This document shows positions 11,997 through 23,699 of a stretch of 64,000 nt of DNA, piece after piece (the stretch's first letter is position 1; every line of letters starts with the position of its first letter). Made by a program: the position numbers and the translations under genes. The stretch lies in assembly GCF_040869045.1 (NCBI RefSeq), contig NC_090319.1, forward strand, positions 395,575,601 through 395,639,600. Direction: 5' to 3'. A model generated the notes under the pieces. The model was not told the origin of the DNA and did no database searches. It saw only the letters and a program-made list of their open reading frames with translations. The DNA is from Eurosta solidaginis. Lineage: Eukaryota > Arthropoda > Insecta > Diptera > Tephritidae.

Positions 11997-12391
11997 CAAG
12001 GCGAATTCAGTACCAGGTGTTGTTATCCCAATAGCTAATTGCTTCTTCTTGATTATTTTCAATACAACGCCTGGTACTCAAGGCGAATCCATACCAGGTG
12101 GTGGTAAAACGAATTCAACCAATTCGCCGTGCAGAAGAATGTCAAGTCAAAAGTTAATTTTCATTGATTTCGATTAACTGACATATTGAAGTACAAAGCG
12201 TTGTATGGAAAATTATCAAGAAGAAGCAATCAGCTGTTGGGATAACACCACCTCTACTGAATTCGCCTTGCTTGTACTACAACATGTCAGTTAATTGGAA
12301 TCAATAAAAATTTTCTTTTGACTTGACATTCTTCTGTGTGACGAATTGGTTGAATTCGCTTTGCCACACCACCTGGTATGGATTCGCCTTG
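11997..12391. mobile_element. P-like MITE carrying an inverted copy of itself
   Basis: The outer copy runs from CAAGGCGAATTCAG (11997) to GGATTCGCCTTG (12391). An inner copy of 192 bp (12079..12270) is inserted in the opposite orientation. It is flanked by CTGGTACT (12071..12078) and CTTGTACT (12271..12278), an 8-bp duplication with one mismatch. The ungapped family sequence reads ACGCCTTGTACTACAAC here, confirming the insertion point. The 8-bp duplication fits hAT or P superfamilies; the internal ATACCAGGTGG of the TIR resembles P-element termini. Confidence 0.85.
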
Positions 12392-12536
12392 GCCCACCAC
12401 CTGGTTGCAGCACTTTGAATTTAAAGATTAAAACGAATACCTTTTTGTACAACGAAGTTTTTATTCAGATACATCTTTTATGTCTATATTTTATATTCTA
12501 GGCCACTTAGTCTTTCATACATACTAGCTTGTGTAT

Positions 12537-15500
12537 TGTTACGTTACTGTCTGTTTTTGTGGTAAGGGACGGTGGCAAGCAGGCATGCTTGCGAGCCCTG
12601 GCTAGCTCGTCGGTTAGGGGGGTCTTTTCCACCGCCCTCACCTTCAGTACCCGTAAACAAATATAGAGGGATTCATGCCTGTGTGTACATATAGAGATAG
12701 GGTGAGAAAGAGACAAGGTGATAGGAGAGTGAAGGCCCGTCCAGGTCAGGTGGAGTCTACCCTCCCTCTTCTACATATGGAATGTAGCCTTGGGCTTCGC
12801 TATGACTCCTTATCCCGAGCGAAGCCCCCTTAGCCTGACACTAGTCCGTCCGTCAAAAGTCTAAAAAGTCCCTAATTACCCTCACATTCGTCCTTGTCAG
12901 TCGACATACCCACGCCCCCTCTTCCGCACCTGCGCAACGCCTACACCAAACGAAAGGGGAATCCTATCTACTCATGGCGGTACTTCAACCCATTAACCCA
13001 AAGAAGATACCGAAGAATTAGAAATAATCCAAATCGATATTTTTTTTTTTTTTGAACGTTATAAACGCATTTCTTAGTGTATATTTCAGATAATAACCAA
13101 ATCCAAAAAAAAACAATTTAATGGTTCTTAAGCCTATGTGCCTAAACCTCTAAGAATTATATAACGAAGAATTCAACTCAAATTTCATGTTTAGGCTTAA
13201 ACTAGCTGAAAGGTGTTTCTAACTTTTCTCCAATTGTTACCAAAATCTATCTGTGATATGTGCCTTACTTCAAAGAAAAACGGCTACTTTAACATTAAAT
13301 TTCAAGATAGAAATGTAAAGATACCCGCAAAAAAAAAGTGTGTAAAAGGAATTATATTTGCGATTCTTATCGCCTGTTCATTTACTTGGTTCTATAGCCA
13401 CGGCCGCTGCTGTAGGCTTCTCCCAATCCAACCTAATTCCTCTCCCTTTCCTCAAGCAGTTTCAAAAAAAAATAGAAAACCAAAGCAAAGAATATACATA
13501 CGCACGCAGCAAAGACGCGTGTACTAAATAGGTAAACGTGGTATATTGTTGTCTTGCACTTACCGCTTTATCCCTCGATGAGGCGCCGCATCTCGGAGAG
13601 CCGTGCTGAAAAGTTACAATAGAACACTTATGTATTTACCTAACGATGGATAAGGACAGATAGTAAAGAGCTCTGCCTTCCAATGCCTAACGAGATGAAT
13701 TATAGAGAGGAGCTACTTTGGATGAGTTTCCGCTTTTAGTCACGCGGTCATGGGGCTGAAACGCCGTAGCCCAATTACGGGGTCAAAAAAAAACATGTAT
13801 TTAACTTGGTTCCGGAACCATGCAAATAATAAATTGTAGGTGATTAACTAAGTAAATAGTAGTGAAGTAGATTGTGATAACAAATTATAAATATTTGCCC
13901 AGTGGAATGAGCTTTCTGGCTTAAAGAAGTGTTTTACAGACTTCATATATATATACATATATATATATGTATAGCTATGTATACATGTATATTTATATAA
14001 ACTGCGATTTAAAAGCTACTTTTAATTATTTTGTTGGTTTGCTCCTTAACGCCTATATATTTTTTTGTTTTTTTTTTTCTTGCTTCGAGCTGTGCTAAGC
14101 TACAAGGCCTTGCAGTTGGTGCAACTAACAAGTAGAAATCTAAATTCAAAACTCGCCAAAAGTAAGAGAAGGCTATCTCAAAAATCAAATTTATCGGGTT
14201 GAGTTCACAAACGATTTGTGTAAAAAAAAAAAAATGTATAAAAAAAATTCAACCGAAAGTTTAGTTAGTGCAAAGATAAAATCAGACCCCAACCGTGGAA
14301 TTGCCCCCAGACTAAATTCTCCTTGCAAAAATACAATAAATTCGCTGGCGCATATAACAAAAAAAATTATACACATATACATAAAATATACAGCAGTTAT
14401 ATAAAAAAAAAAACAAAGCGCTGCCAGTCTCTCCGTCCTCTCTGTGGATGTTGTGGTTTTCGCTGCCTTTGTCTTTCCTTCTCCGGCTTATTGGTGGTTG
14501 ATTTTCCATCCGACTGCTCAAAATAACATTGCGCTAGGTTTTTATTTCTACGATGTTTCCTCTATGCGGATTTGCCGTCGGCTTTGACGCAATTAACTTA
14601 ACACCAAACTTCTTGGGTGGATGCGGTCCAGGGATAACCCCGCCGGGTGGGGACCTGTTATAGAAATAGAACAAAACCTTACTAAAAATTCTATTTGTTT
14701 GTATTTATTAATTCTATTTATTTGTATTTCATACTGTGTATGTATGTATATGTGGCTACGTAGATGTGTGTCTTATTTATTCGCATTAATTATTTCATAC
14801 TTTTATTTATTTAATTAATTTATTTATTTATTTAATTTATGGTATGACAGTGGTTATAAATTTAATTTATTTGGAAAATGGAAACTACTATTTCTTTTTT
14901 CTTAAATTTATTTTGGTGTAATTTATTTTATAAAAATAGCAGTATTTTTATAAAACTTGATTTGCTTAGGGTTTTATTTGTTTAATGTTTCCTTTGGTTT
15001 TGGGTTTTATTTAATTTTGGGTTTTATCACATTTTATATTTTATTAAATTGTAGATTTTATTTCATTCTTTAGGTTTTATAAATTTTTAGATTTTATTCA
15101 ATTTTAGGGTATATATAAAATTTTAAATTTTATAGTTTTTTTTTTCTGATTTTATTAAATTTTAGATTTTATTACATTTCAGGATAATTTAATTGGAGAT
15201 TTTATTAAATTTTAGGTGTTATAAAATTTTAAGTTTAATTAATTAGATGCTAGATTTATTGAATTTTTGGTTTTTATTAAATTTTTTGATTTAATTTAAT
15301 TTTAGGTTTAATTAAATTTTGGATTTATTAGATTTCTGGTTTTTATTAAATTTTCGATTTACTTTCATTTTAGATTTAATTAAATTTTAGTTTATTTATT
15401 TATTGTAGGTTTAATTTAGTTTTAGGATTTATGTATTTTTATGCTTTTATTAAATTTAGAATCTTATTAAATTTTTTGATTTTATTCAACGTTAGGTTTT

Positions 15501-16303
15501 AACTAATGTTAGCTTTTATCACATTTTCGCTTTTTACTGAATTTTGGGTTTCATTAACATTTTAAGTTTAAGTAAATTTTAGATTTAATTTGATTTTATA
15601 TCTTTATTAAATTTTAGGGTAATTTAATTGTAAATTTTATTAACTTTTAGGTTTTATAAAATTTTTATATTTTATATTTCAATTGATTTAAACAACCGGT
15701 ACTTTTAACTTACCTTAAAGCTTGTTGCAGGTCCGTTTTGAGTGTACCGGTGGCCGGTTCCGTAAACTTGCGGTCACTTGCAGTACAAAAAAAATTCGGC
15801 TATTCTTCCACTTTATAAAAAAACTTTTTTTTTTTTTTTTTTTATATTTTCCCGCACTAGTTATATATAAGACGTCCTTTTCGGTCTTGGACACTTCGAT
15901 CATTAATTTATATTTTATTTCGGCTATTAAGCGCAGCCATCGCCAAAGTAGAAAGGCAGGTTTCCCTCGCCCGTTTTTCACTCATTACCCGAAGGAATAA
16001 CCTATACATTCTTGCCAATAAACGTTATTCACAGATACATACATGCCTACACAGCCACTAAAACCGACACCTACAAGCTATCTATATAGACATTCACGCT
16101 TTCACAAGGGAAAATACTTTCCATGCATACATACATTCACAAACACGAAGTAGGGTTTGACATGGTTGTGCACTAGGCATTGGCAACTGGTTTGACTGTT
16201 CGATGTTGCTTTATATGTTCGAGGATGGGCCGATTTGGTTTGACGTGTTTCCTAGGGCTCTGATAAATTTATGTTGCATCCACTACCACAGGCTGTCGTT
16301 ACA
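12537..16303 (-). repeat. 3' LTR (left copy), 3767 bp
   Basis: Direct repeat of 23713..27480, with TG...CA ends and the inverted heptamers TGTTACG and CGTTACA. It contains an AT-rich degenerate tandem tract, TA dinucleotide runs near 13945 and short frames repeated identically in the other LTR. None of the frames has a recognisable domain. Confidence 0.95.
14840..15690. repeat. Degenerate AT-rich tandem repeat inside the LTR
   Basis: Around 850 bp consist of irregular repeats of about 17-20 bp built on GATTTTATTAAATTTTAGG. The same tract occurs in the right LTR (26017..26867). It probably accounts for much of the unusual LTR length. Confidence 0.8.
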
Positions 16304-16897
16304 GGCTCGCAGTCGTCGAGGTTGCCCGCAACTTGGAACGTGTGCGTAAAAAAATTATAAACACAGCCTGTAGCCTATTTTCCTAACCAAACGTGTGGCT
16401 TCGACCCATGCCCCAAAGCCGGGCTTCATAATTTTACCTAATCTGGTTGCCTTAGCATTGCTCACAAAATTTCGAAAGTAGCTACGTGTACACCATGCAC
16501 TTAAATTATTTCGATTCACTACGTGCTATATCACATACTAGGTCAGTAAATATGTATATCACAGATAAAAGCCCAAATCTATATCACAGGTTTCTGACTA
16601 TAACTAAACTAAAGAGAATAATGCAGTAAGAAAGTCGGTCAAAGTTAATAAAAAAATCAAAAAATAGGGATAAATAAACAACTGGAAATAAATCAAGCGA
16701 AAAAGTGATTTAAGGGATTGTCAAGTGAATATGTATCTACATCTACATCAATAAAAAAAAACGCCTCAATAATTACATTGTGGTTAGATAAAATTCATTC
16801 CTACTGGTGTAGTTCGTCCAAAAAGGTACAGATAACATTAATCACAAGGAACCTACATACATAGTAACGAACATCGCAACATGCACTAAACATTTAC
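16304..16897 (-). other. Segment between pol stop and 3' LTR of the LTR element
   Basis: About 590 bp without a coding frame. Adjacent to the LTR (element strand, reading ..CGACGACTGCGAGCC then the LTR) there is no polypurine tract of the usual kind. Confidence 0.7.
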
Positions 16898-19800
16898 CTA
16901 AACAGCAAACATATCTTTAGCGTGGTATACGCCGATTTTCTTGCCATTGGAATCACCAAGCTCGTACATGGAGTTCCCTATCGCCCGTAGCACTACGCAC
17001 TTGACTTGTTTTGGGGCAAGTTTCGCGTTGTAATAGTCGATTTGAGAGCTTTGCTTGAAATTTCGGCGGTATACCACTTGTCCTATCTGAAACCTTATGT
17101 CCTTACCCCTTGTATTATAAACTTTCTGACTTCTTTCATGCGCTAGTTTTAATTCTTTCATGATCTTTTCGCGAATATGTTGCAATCGGTCTGTCCCTGC
17201 CTCCACTTGGAAATCTACATTTTTCACGGAATGAAGTTTTCGACAAATTTCGTAAGACGCCGCGTGTTGCATCATCGGCAGGCCGAAAATTGCATAGTAA
17301 GGAGAACAGTTGATGGATGCATGCACCGCACTACGGAGAGCAAATGCTGCATCGCTGATGCATTTGTCCCAATTACGCTGATTCTCATTTACGAAGGACC
17401 TAATTATCTGAAGAACTGATCTATTAACTCTTTCGGCGGCGTTGCCCTGTGGTGAATAAAATGCTGTCCTTATATGCTTTGTTCCATATTTTTCCAAGAA
17501 CTTTGAAAATAACTCAGAAACAAATTGCTTCCCATTATCCGAGTGGAGGTACTCAGGGACACCAAAGACATGAAAGACGTCGCGCTCTAAAAACTTTATT
17601 ACCTCCGCGGAAGTCGCATTTTTCATTGGTTTCAGAAACACAAATTTTGAAAAGTGATCAAGACATACAAACACATAAACATTGCCATCACAAGTACGTG
17701 GGTATGGACCCATGAAATCTATAAACACACGTTGAAACGGCCGTTCGGTGATGTGCTGTTTTCCCATCATTGGCTTATGAAAATTATTACGATTTTTATT
17801 CCCCTTACAAATATCACATTCTTTAACAAATTTGTGTACATCAGTCACCATCCCTGGCCAGTAGTATTTCTCGCGGATTCGTGCTAGGGTTTTGTGGATA
17901 CCTCCGTGACCAACAGATGGCGAACTGTGGGCGCGTTCCACTAACCCCGCTCTCAATCCCGACGGAACCCAGAGTTTCCACGTCTGGTCCGATTGGAGTC
18001 CGTCTCCCCGGTCAAATTGCGTTCGTCGATAAACGTAACCGTCCGAGGTACACAGGTCAGGTAGTCTGTCTTTGTTTCCGTCAACAATCTTTAGGAGTTC
18101 CAAGTATTCGTCCGATTTAAAGCAAGGTGAGTTCAGGCAGACTTCGACATTCCTTTCACTCAAGCCTAGTTCGTCCATATTCATCCTCGACAAGGTGTCG
18201 GGCACTACATTTTGCGAACCTTTCCGGTGTTGGATGTCGAAGTCATACCCTTGAAGTTTTAGGCTCCATCGTGCCAGTCTGCCTGATAAATCCTTTTGGT
18301 TCATCAGCCACTTAAGGCTGGCATGATCAGTAATTATGGTGAACGGAAGCCCTTCTACGTAGGGTCTGAATCGTTTTACACTAACGATAGCAGCATAACA
18401 CTCAAGTTCGGTGATGCTATAATTCTTTTGAGCTTTATTGAGCTTAGCGGAAACGTATGCTATAGGTCGTTCGTTGCCGTCCTCGTCTAATTGAAACAAA
18501 ACCCCACCCACTCCGTTCGTCGACGCGTCACATTGGATGTAAAAATGTTTACAAAAGTCCGGATGGGTCAGTACAGGGGCAGTAATCAGGCTTTGTTTTA
18601 GTCGGGTAAAGGACTTTCGTGCGTCTTCGGTCATTGTAAATCGCTTAATCTTGTCCTTTTGGAGGCAGTCGTGCAGCGGCGCTGCGATCGTCGCGTAGTC
18701 CTGGATAAATCTTCGGTACCAGCCGGACATCCCGAGGAACCGTCGTAATTGCTTCGGCGTTTTGGGTTCCGGAAAGTCCCTCACCGCGGCTACTTTGTTG
18801 GCATCAGTACGAATGCATCCGTCTCCCACTACATATCCTAGGTATCGGACCTCCTTATAGCAAAACTTGCTTTTCTCGACATTAATTGTTAGTTTTGCTT
18901 CTCGCAAACACCGAGCGACCTTTTCTAACAAGGACAAATGAGACAAGAAATCCTCCGAACACACTAACAAATCGTCTAAATACACAAAAACACATTCACG
19001 TAAAGAAGCGGGTATAACTTTGTCCATTAATCTGCACATTCTTTGTGCAGCATTACAAAGACCGAAGGGCATCACAGTAAAATGGTAAAGGGGTCTTCCT
19101 GGCACAGTAAAAGCGGTCTTTTCCCTGGACTTTTGCTCCAGTGGTATTTGCCAAAATGCATCTTTAAGATCTATCGCGGAAATAAAACGTGTGTTTTGCA
19201 AACGGCTAAGAATCCCGTCGATGTGGGGAAGAGGGTATGCATCCTTCACCGTGCGTTCATTAATTTTTCTCGCATCTAGACAGAGCCTATTTTTTGTTCC
19301 TTTAATTACTAACGATACGGGAGAACTCCAACTACTATTACTCTCTTCTATCACTCCCATATCTATCATTCTGTCTAATTCCTGGTACACAAGCTTCTGT
19401 ATCGCCGGCGAGATCGGGTAATGTCTCTGCTTAACGGGTAAGTTTTCATTAACGACCTCAATGATGTGTTCCTCTACATCTGTACGCCCTAAACCTAACA
19501 TCGCAAAAGATGGAAACTTCGCTTTCACCTTTTCCAACGCTTTACTCTCTTCCAGCGTCAACGTGTGCTGCACGGCATCAAAGGACAAGTCCCCTTCGGC
19601 GGGCATGAGTTCTGCAACGCCAACCTGTCCCGAACGCAACATAGCCCTCCTACTCACCACGTTCAAGTCAAACACCTGCCAAAAGTCGATACCAAGATAC
19701 ACTTCCTGTTGCAACCCCGGGGCAATCAGAAACTCCAATTCCTTACACATTCCATCCCAATGCACGGGAAGGGTGATTACTCCCACAACTGGCGTTTCTC

Positions 19801-20212
19801 CACCGTTCGCGGTACGAATGTTTTGCCCACTTATCGGGAGTATTAAGTTTTCTTTGCCCTCTAATAGCCTTTGACAATTTTTTCCTAAACAGCTAGCCCC
19901 CGCACCCGAATCCAAAAGAGCTACCGCGTCACGGCCACCAATGGTTGTTTGGGCAAAGATCCTATTGTCTCCCTTAACCGTTACTATCGTTGAGATAATT
20001 TTATTACAAATCCTCTTAATTCTTTTTGCCTTTTCTCTCATCTTTCTTATTTTCTCAAAGTTTCGTTTCTTTTTCTCTAGTATTATTTCCTCACAAAAAA
20101 TTCTCCTACGTGCTGCTTCATAATCAATTTTCCTTTGGTGCAAACTTTTTAAATCGGTTTTCACTCCAGATCCTACTTCCTCTGTACCACCAACAGTTCT
20201 ATCCCTTTTCAA
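16898..20212 (-). CDS. pol: Pol polyprotein: protease, reverse transcriptase, RNase H, integrase
   Basis: An intact frame of about 1104 codons that makes and integrates the element's DNA copy. Protease active site LLDSGA near residues 99-104; RT with catalytic YLDD at 411-414; RNase H with CDAST (562), ELE (602) and TDH (629); integrase with an H2C2 zinc-binding region (HG..C..C, about 769-802) and the catalytic D (IDFMGP, 832), D (SDNG, 892) and E (AERVN, 927). All key residues are present. The frame has no ATG at its beginning and overlaps the gag stop in the -1 frame at GGGTTTTGA (20209..20217), so it is probably expressed as a Gag-Pol fusion by frameshifting. The 5'-most codon given is TTG and is not a real start. 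Confidence 0.95.
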   Translation of the reverse strand: MKRDRTVGGTEEVGSGVKTDLKSLHQRKIDYEAARRRIFCEEIILEKKKRNFEKIRKMREKAKRIKRICNKIISTIVTVKGDNRIFAQTTIGGRDAVALLDSGAGASCLGKNCQRLLEGKENLILPISGQNIRTANGGETPVVGVITLPVHWDGMCKELEFLIAPGLQQEVYLGIDFWQVFDLNVVSRRAMLRSGQVGVAELMPAEGDLSFDAVQHTLTLEESKALEKVKAKFPSFAMLGLGRTDVEEHIIEVVNENLPVKQRHYPISPAIQKLVYQELDRMIDMGVIEESNSSWSSPVSLVIKGTKNRLCLDARKINERTVKDAYPLPHIDGILSRLQNTRFISAIDLKDAFWQIPLEQKSREKTAFTVPGRPLYHFTVMPFGLCNAAQRMCRLMDKVIPASLRECVFVYLDDLLVCSEDFLSHLSLLEKVARCLREAKLTINVEKSKFCYKEVRYLGYVVGDGCIRTDANKVAAVRDFPEPKTPKQLRRFLGMSGWYRRFIQDYATIAAPLHDCLQKDKIKRFTMTEDARKSFTRLKQSLITAPVLTHPDFCKHFYIQCDASTNGVGGVLFQLDEDGNERPIAYVSAKLNKAQKNYSITELECYAAIVSVKRFRPYVEGLPFTIITDHASLKWLMNQKDLSGRLARWSLKLQGYDFDIQHRKGSQNVVPDTLSRMNMDELGLSERNVEVCLNSPCFKSDEYLELLKIVDGNKDRLPDLCTSDGYVYRRTQFDRGDGLQSDQTWKLWVPSGLRAGLVERAHSSPSVGHGGIHKTLARIREKYYWPGMVTDVHKFVKECDICKGNKNRNNFHKPMMGKQHITERPFQRVFIDFMGPYPRTCDGNVYVFVCLDHFSKFVFLKPMKNATSAEVIKFLERDVFHVFGVPEYLHSDNGKQFVSELFSKFLEKYGTKHIRTAFYSPQGNAAERVNRSVLQIIRSFVNENQRNWDKCISDAAFALRSAVHASINCSPYYAIFGLPMMQHAASYEICRKLHSVKNVDFQVEAGTDRLQHIREKIMKELKLAHERSQKVYNTRGKDIRFQIGQVVYRRNFKQSSQIDYYNAKLAPKQVKCVVLRAIGNSMYELGDSNGKKIGVYHAKDMFAV

Positions 20213-21921
20213 AACCCTGTATTCCGGTTGGTTTCCGGTTGTGCCTGTTCCTGGCTGGAGGTCCCGGAAATCTCCGCCAGTGTGGAGTTTCCCTTCCCGG
20301 GCTTAAAAACACAAAAAGACGTGGCACTGCCACAAGCAAAACAAACCATACTGTGAAAACGAGACTTACACCTATTTTCTTTCAACGCCTCCGACGGATT
20401 CATGACAAAGTAATTCACAGGCATACCACACGTAACACATAACATTAAGTGGAATGGAGACGTACAGAAGGAGTTAACAGTGGGTTTGGGACCGGTCGTG
20501 GAGTTAGTTCCAACAGACATACCACCAGCAGTGGAAAAAGGCCCAGGATTATTACTGTTAAGTGGCTGATTAAACCCTAGTCTCGGTTTGGCTGGCTGTT
20601 CGAGTGCCTCGACGAGCTTCCCCCCATCTACTTCAGCCTCAACTTGTGCTGCGGGAAATACCATCTCGCTCACTGCCCTTGCCGACCTACTCCTATTCTC
20701 CTTGATTAGACGTTCTGCACGCCGACACTCCGTCTTTAGATCGGCCAAGGTATCCATTTTTGCTGCGAACGTTAAATTTGCCAAATAAGGCTTTAAATTC
20801 CCCTTAATGATGCCCACCAGCTCCTTTTCCGGGATTTTCTGCTTTAGCCTGAACGTCAAGTCGTGGACCTCGCCATAAAAATCATCAAAACTCTCTTGAC
20901 CTGACTGCTTCCTCTCCATGATTTCCCTGATTATCTCGTAATCAGACTCAGCGGTTTTAAAGTGGGCCAACAGCTCTGCCTTGAGCTCGAAGTAGCCAAA
21001 AGCAGGGTCGTCGGCATGATCCTCAAGAACCTGCCAGTACCACTTAAGCGCGGAGCCTGTCACGAGATAATGGAAATCAGTGAAGAGACGATTGTAGGAG
21101 ATGTCATACTGAGCCCTTAACTTCTCTATTCTAAATAAAAAGCTTTCCACGGTGATCCCCTTAGCAGACCCATCGAACTTGACGTGCCACTTGTCTAGGT
21201 CGACCTTCCTCCAATGTGGGTGCGATGGCTCCCCATTTCTGCCCTGACCCGTAGCAGCGTCGGCATTATTTCTGTTTTGGCCCCTATCTCTCCCCCCTTG
21301 CGGAGTGGATGCGTTAGCGGCTTGCTGGTTCAGCGCTTGAGCCGAAACTTCTAAGTCCCCCATACGATTGCTAAGGTGCGAAACGTCGGTCCTCAGGTCA
21401 CGAACCGCGTTCATGTACTGCGCCATAACTTGGTTTTGTGTAGCCATCATCTCCATCATCCGCTCTAGCTGTTCGGTGCCGGCGGCAGTTGCACTTGGTC
21501 CGTTTCCTGAGGCCTTCGAACTACCAGCACCCGAATTCACTGGCTGTCCATCTTGCCCGGCATCCGCTCCTCCGGTAACTCTTGGTGTTCCGGTTTCTGG
21601 CATATTTAATAGTCGCTCTATCTTTGTAGAAAAACTTAGGCTGTTATTAGATTCGTTGATGGCCACTTGGTTGATGATCGACACTGTAGAACGTCTACTT
21701 GTATCGCTCTCACTCGTTCCGAAAATTCTGGCTGCACACCGATTAAAAAGGTCGGTAGGTACAAAGTCAACTGGGAATGGTATTCCCGTATCTATTTGAT
21801 TAAACAGGGATCCTGCCACCTGATTCGCTAGCTGCCTAGTCACACTCCTGGTGATACGCCTATCAGTACTAAACAATCCCAACCCACCAGTAACTCTATC
21901 TGGGTGGTCTCCCTCCTCCAT
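20209..21921 (-). CDS. gag: Gag structural protein with duplicated Cys-His motif
   Basis: A 570-residue frame starting at an ATG (21921) and ending in TGA. Residues 1-240 are low-complexity (Gly/Ser/Asn-rich) with a possible coiled coil at 150-200. Residues 245-410 (DKWHVKFDG..SFLFRIE..ALKWYWQ..FDDFYGEV..RRAERLI) fit the Ty3/gypsy capsid fold. The usual CX2CX4HX4C knuckle is absent. Instead two copies of C-X4-H-X3-C-X2-C-G lie at 486-499 and 518-531, with F before each His. These probably form the nucleic-acid-binding part. It lies directly upstream of pol, in the neighbouring frame. Confidence 0.92.
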   Translation of the reverse strand: MEEGDHPDRVTGGLGLFSTDRRITRSVTRQLANQVAGSLFNQIDTGIPFPVDFVPTDLFNRCAARIFGTSESDTSRRSTVSIINQVAINESNNSLSFSTKIERLLNMPETGTPRVTGGADAGQDGQPVNSGAGSSKASGNGPSATAAGTEQLERMMEMMATQNQVMAQYMNAVRDLRTDVSHLSNRMGDLEVSAQALNQQAANASTPQGGRDRGQNRNNADAATGQGRNGEPSHPHWRKVDLDKWHVKFDGSAKGITVESFLFRIEKLRAQYDISYNRLFTDFHYLVTGSALKWYWQVLEDHADDPAFGYFELKAELLAHFKTAESDYEIIREIMERKQSGQESFDDFYGEVHDLTFRLKQKIPEKELVGIIKGNLKPYLANLTFAAKMDTLADLKTECRRAERLIKENRSRSARAVSEMVFPAAQVEAEVDGGKLVEALEQPAKPRLGFNQPLNSNNPGPFSTAGGMSVGTNSTTGPKPTVNSFCTSPFHLMLCVTCGMPVNYFVMNPSEALKENRCKSRFHSMVCFACGSATSFCVFKPGKGNSTLAEISGTSSQEQAQPETNRNTGF

Positions 21922-23699
21922 TCACTCACACAAACACACGAGCGAGGGAAATTTGGCACACCTGGGTTCACAAGCCGAACTTATCAACACCGAAATTGGT
22001 TGGTTTGGTGCAAAACGAAATAAAACAACGTTGCACCGATCGCTACCAAAGGTGAATCGAAACCTTAGAAAAGATGTTCGACTATGTATCAAATACCGCA
22101 AACTTCGCAACTAAATCAGATCTTTGAAAGGTATCTAAAATAAATTCAGTACATTAAATTCGAAGGCAAATCGTGCAAAAAAACTTCAAAAAAAAATTCC
22201 AATCGAATTTGAAGACAAAATAATTCAATAAGATTAAAAAAACAACAAAAGAAAAATATAACAACTAGGTATAAATCTAAAAATTCAAAAATTCAAAACT
22301 TCCAAACGTTTGCGAAAAAAAAAAAAAAAAAAATAATAATATATATAAAATAAATACAATGAAAAGAGAAGAAAAAAGGAATATTCCAAGATTTACTTAT
22401 AAATAATGTATATATGTGTACTAATTCCAGTTAAACTTAATTTTATACAGATTTCCATAAAAAAATAAAAAAAATAAAAATACCATTAAAACTAAGTGTA
22501 GCCTAATTATGATCTACTTTGGAAACTTTGCCAAACTTTAAAAAGTGCGGAAGTGACAAAAATAACTTGATTCATTTCCGAATATTAAGCTATGCAAATA
22601 CCGAAATTAGTTTCAATGGCTAGATGTGTTTAAATGTGCCTGTGAACGGCAGAGTTTTCTTCAAATTCAAAAAAACTTAAAAAGATAATAAATTCTTTTT
22701 TTTTTTTTTTTTTTTGTGAAATTTCGTATAAAGAAAAGCAACACGTAGTTAATTCCGTTTTTATTGCAAAGAAAATAAAACTAATCAACAATCAAAAAAA
22801 AAAATCCAGATCAATAATGTGAACTAATTAAATACCTGTGTGTTTAGCATGTGCCGAAAAATTATTCATATATTTATTTCAAAAAAAGATATCCATATGT
22901 ATTTATATAAATTTAATAATATAAATGTGCATGGGGGTATTTTCCAATCAATAATATACGTATTTCTAAAATTTATATACGTGTAGTTCTACGTACGTAG
23001 CGTGTATGTTTAAAAGAAGTTCAACTTGGTCCTCTTCTTATACAAAAAAAATTGAAACAAAATGTGCATAAAAAAAATCATTTGGTGTATTTACGGCGTT
23101 GCACCTTAGCAAGGTCGTAGTGGCTATGCTGAGTCCGTATGGTTTGTTGTCATCCGTCCCAAGTCCCAGTCAGCTAAGTTCCCCCAGTGTCGAATGCGGC
23201 CCAACAGTGTTCGATTCCTGAGTCCGAATCTGGTAGCCACATTCTCCCATTACCCATTACACCCCTTACCCCCATTGTGCCGACTCACTGCAAACCTCAC
23301 GTGCACGCAATGCTGGACTGCGTCCACGGTAGCTTGAGCAGTGGCCGACTAAGCAAAAACAAAACTCTCAATATAATCCCCCTTTTAGTACCAGTAAGGC
23401 CTTAGGATTCCACTTGCAAAAACGTTGAAGCTTTGGCAAGGTACTCCCCATGCCAGACAGATATACCCCCCCTTTTTCGTTATAGCAGCACTAACAGTTT
23501 TGACTGATCCAAACTGCGTTGCTACTGTAACCCTAACAAGTCAAAAAAAAAACAAAAGATAGGAAGGGAAGTATTAGATAGATAGCAAATGAAATAGACT
23601 TAGAGGTAGAGATGAACGAAGCTATTCAAGGAGACGATAAGTAAAAAGAACGAGAAACAGAAAATCATGCTAAAAGAAATGAAAAGATTTGGGCTATAT
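21922..23699 (-). other. Long untranslated leader of the LTR element
   Basis: 1.78 kb between the primer site and the gag ATG, with poly-A/T runs and no long frame. It presumably holds the packaging signal, but no structure was identified. Confidence 0.7.

Noticed and set aside
13213..13527. 104-codon frame in the LTR, repeated at 24390
   Set aside because: It starts with GTG, has no recognisable domain and is duplicated only because the LTR is.
16261..16303. LTR end placed a few bases further in
   Set aside because: The match between LTRs stops exactly after CGTTACA plus the shared G of the GTAT flank, and the 4-bp duplication fits only this border.
16898..21921. Plus-strand frames opposite gag and pol
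   Set aside because: Shadows of the strongly coding minus strand; none has a domain.
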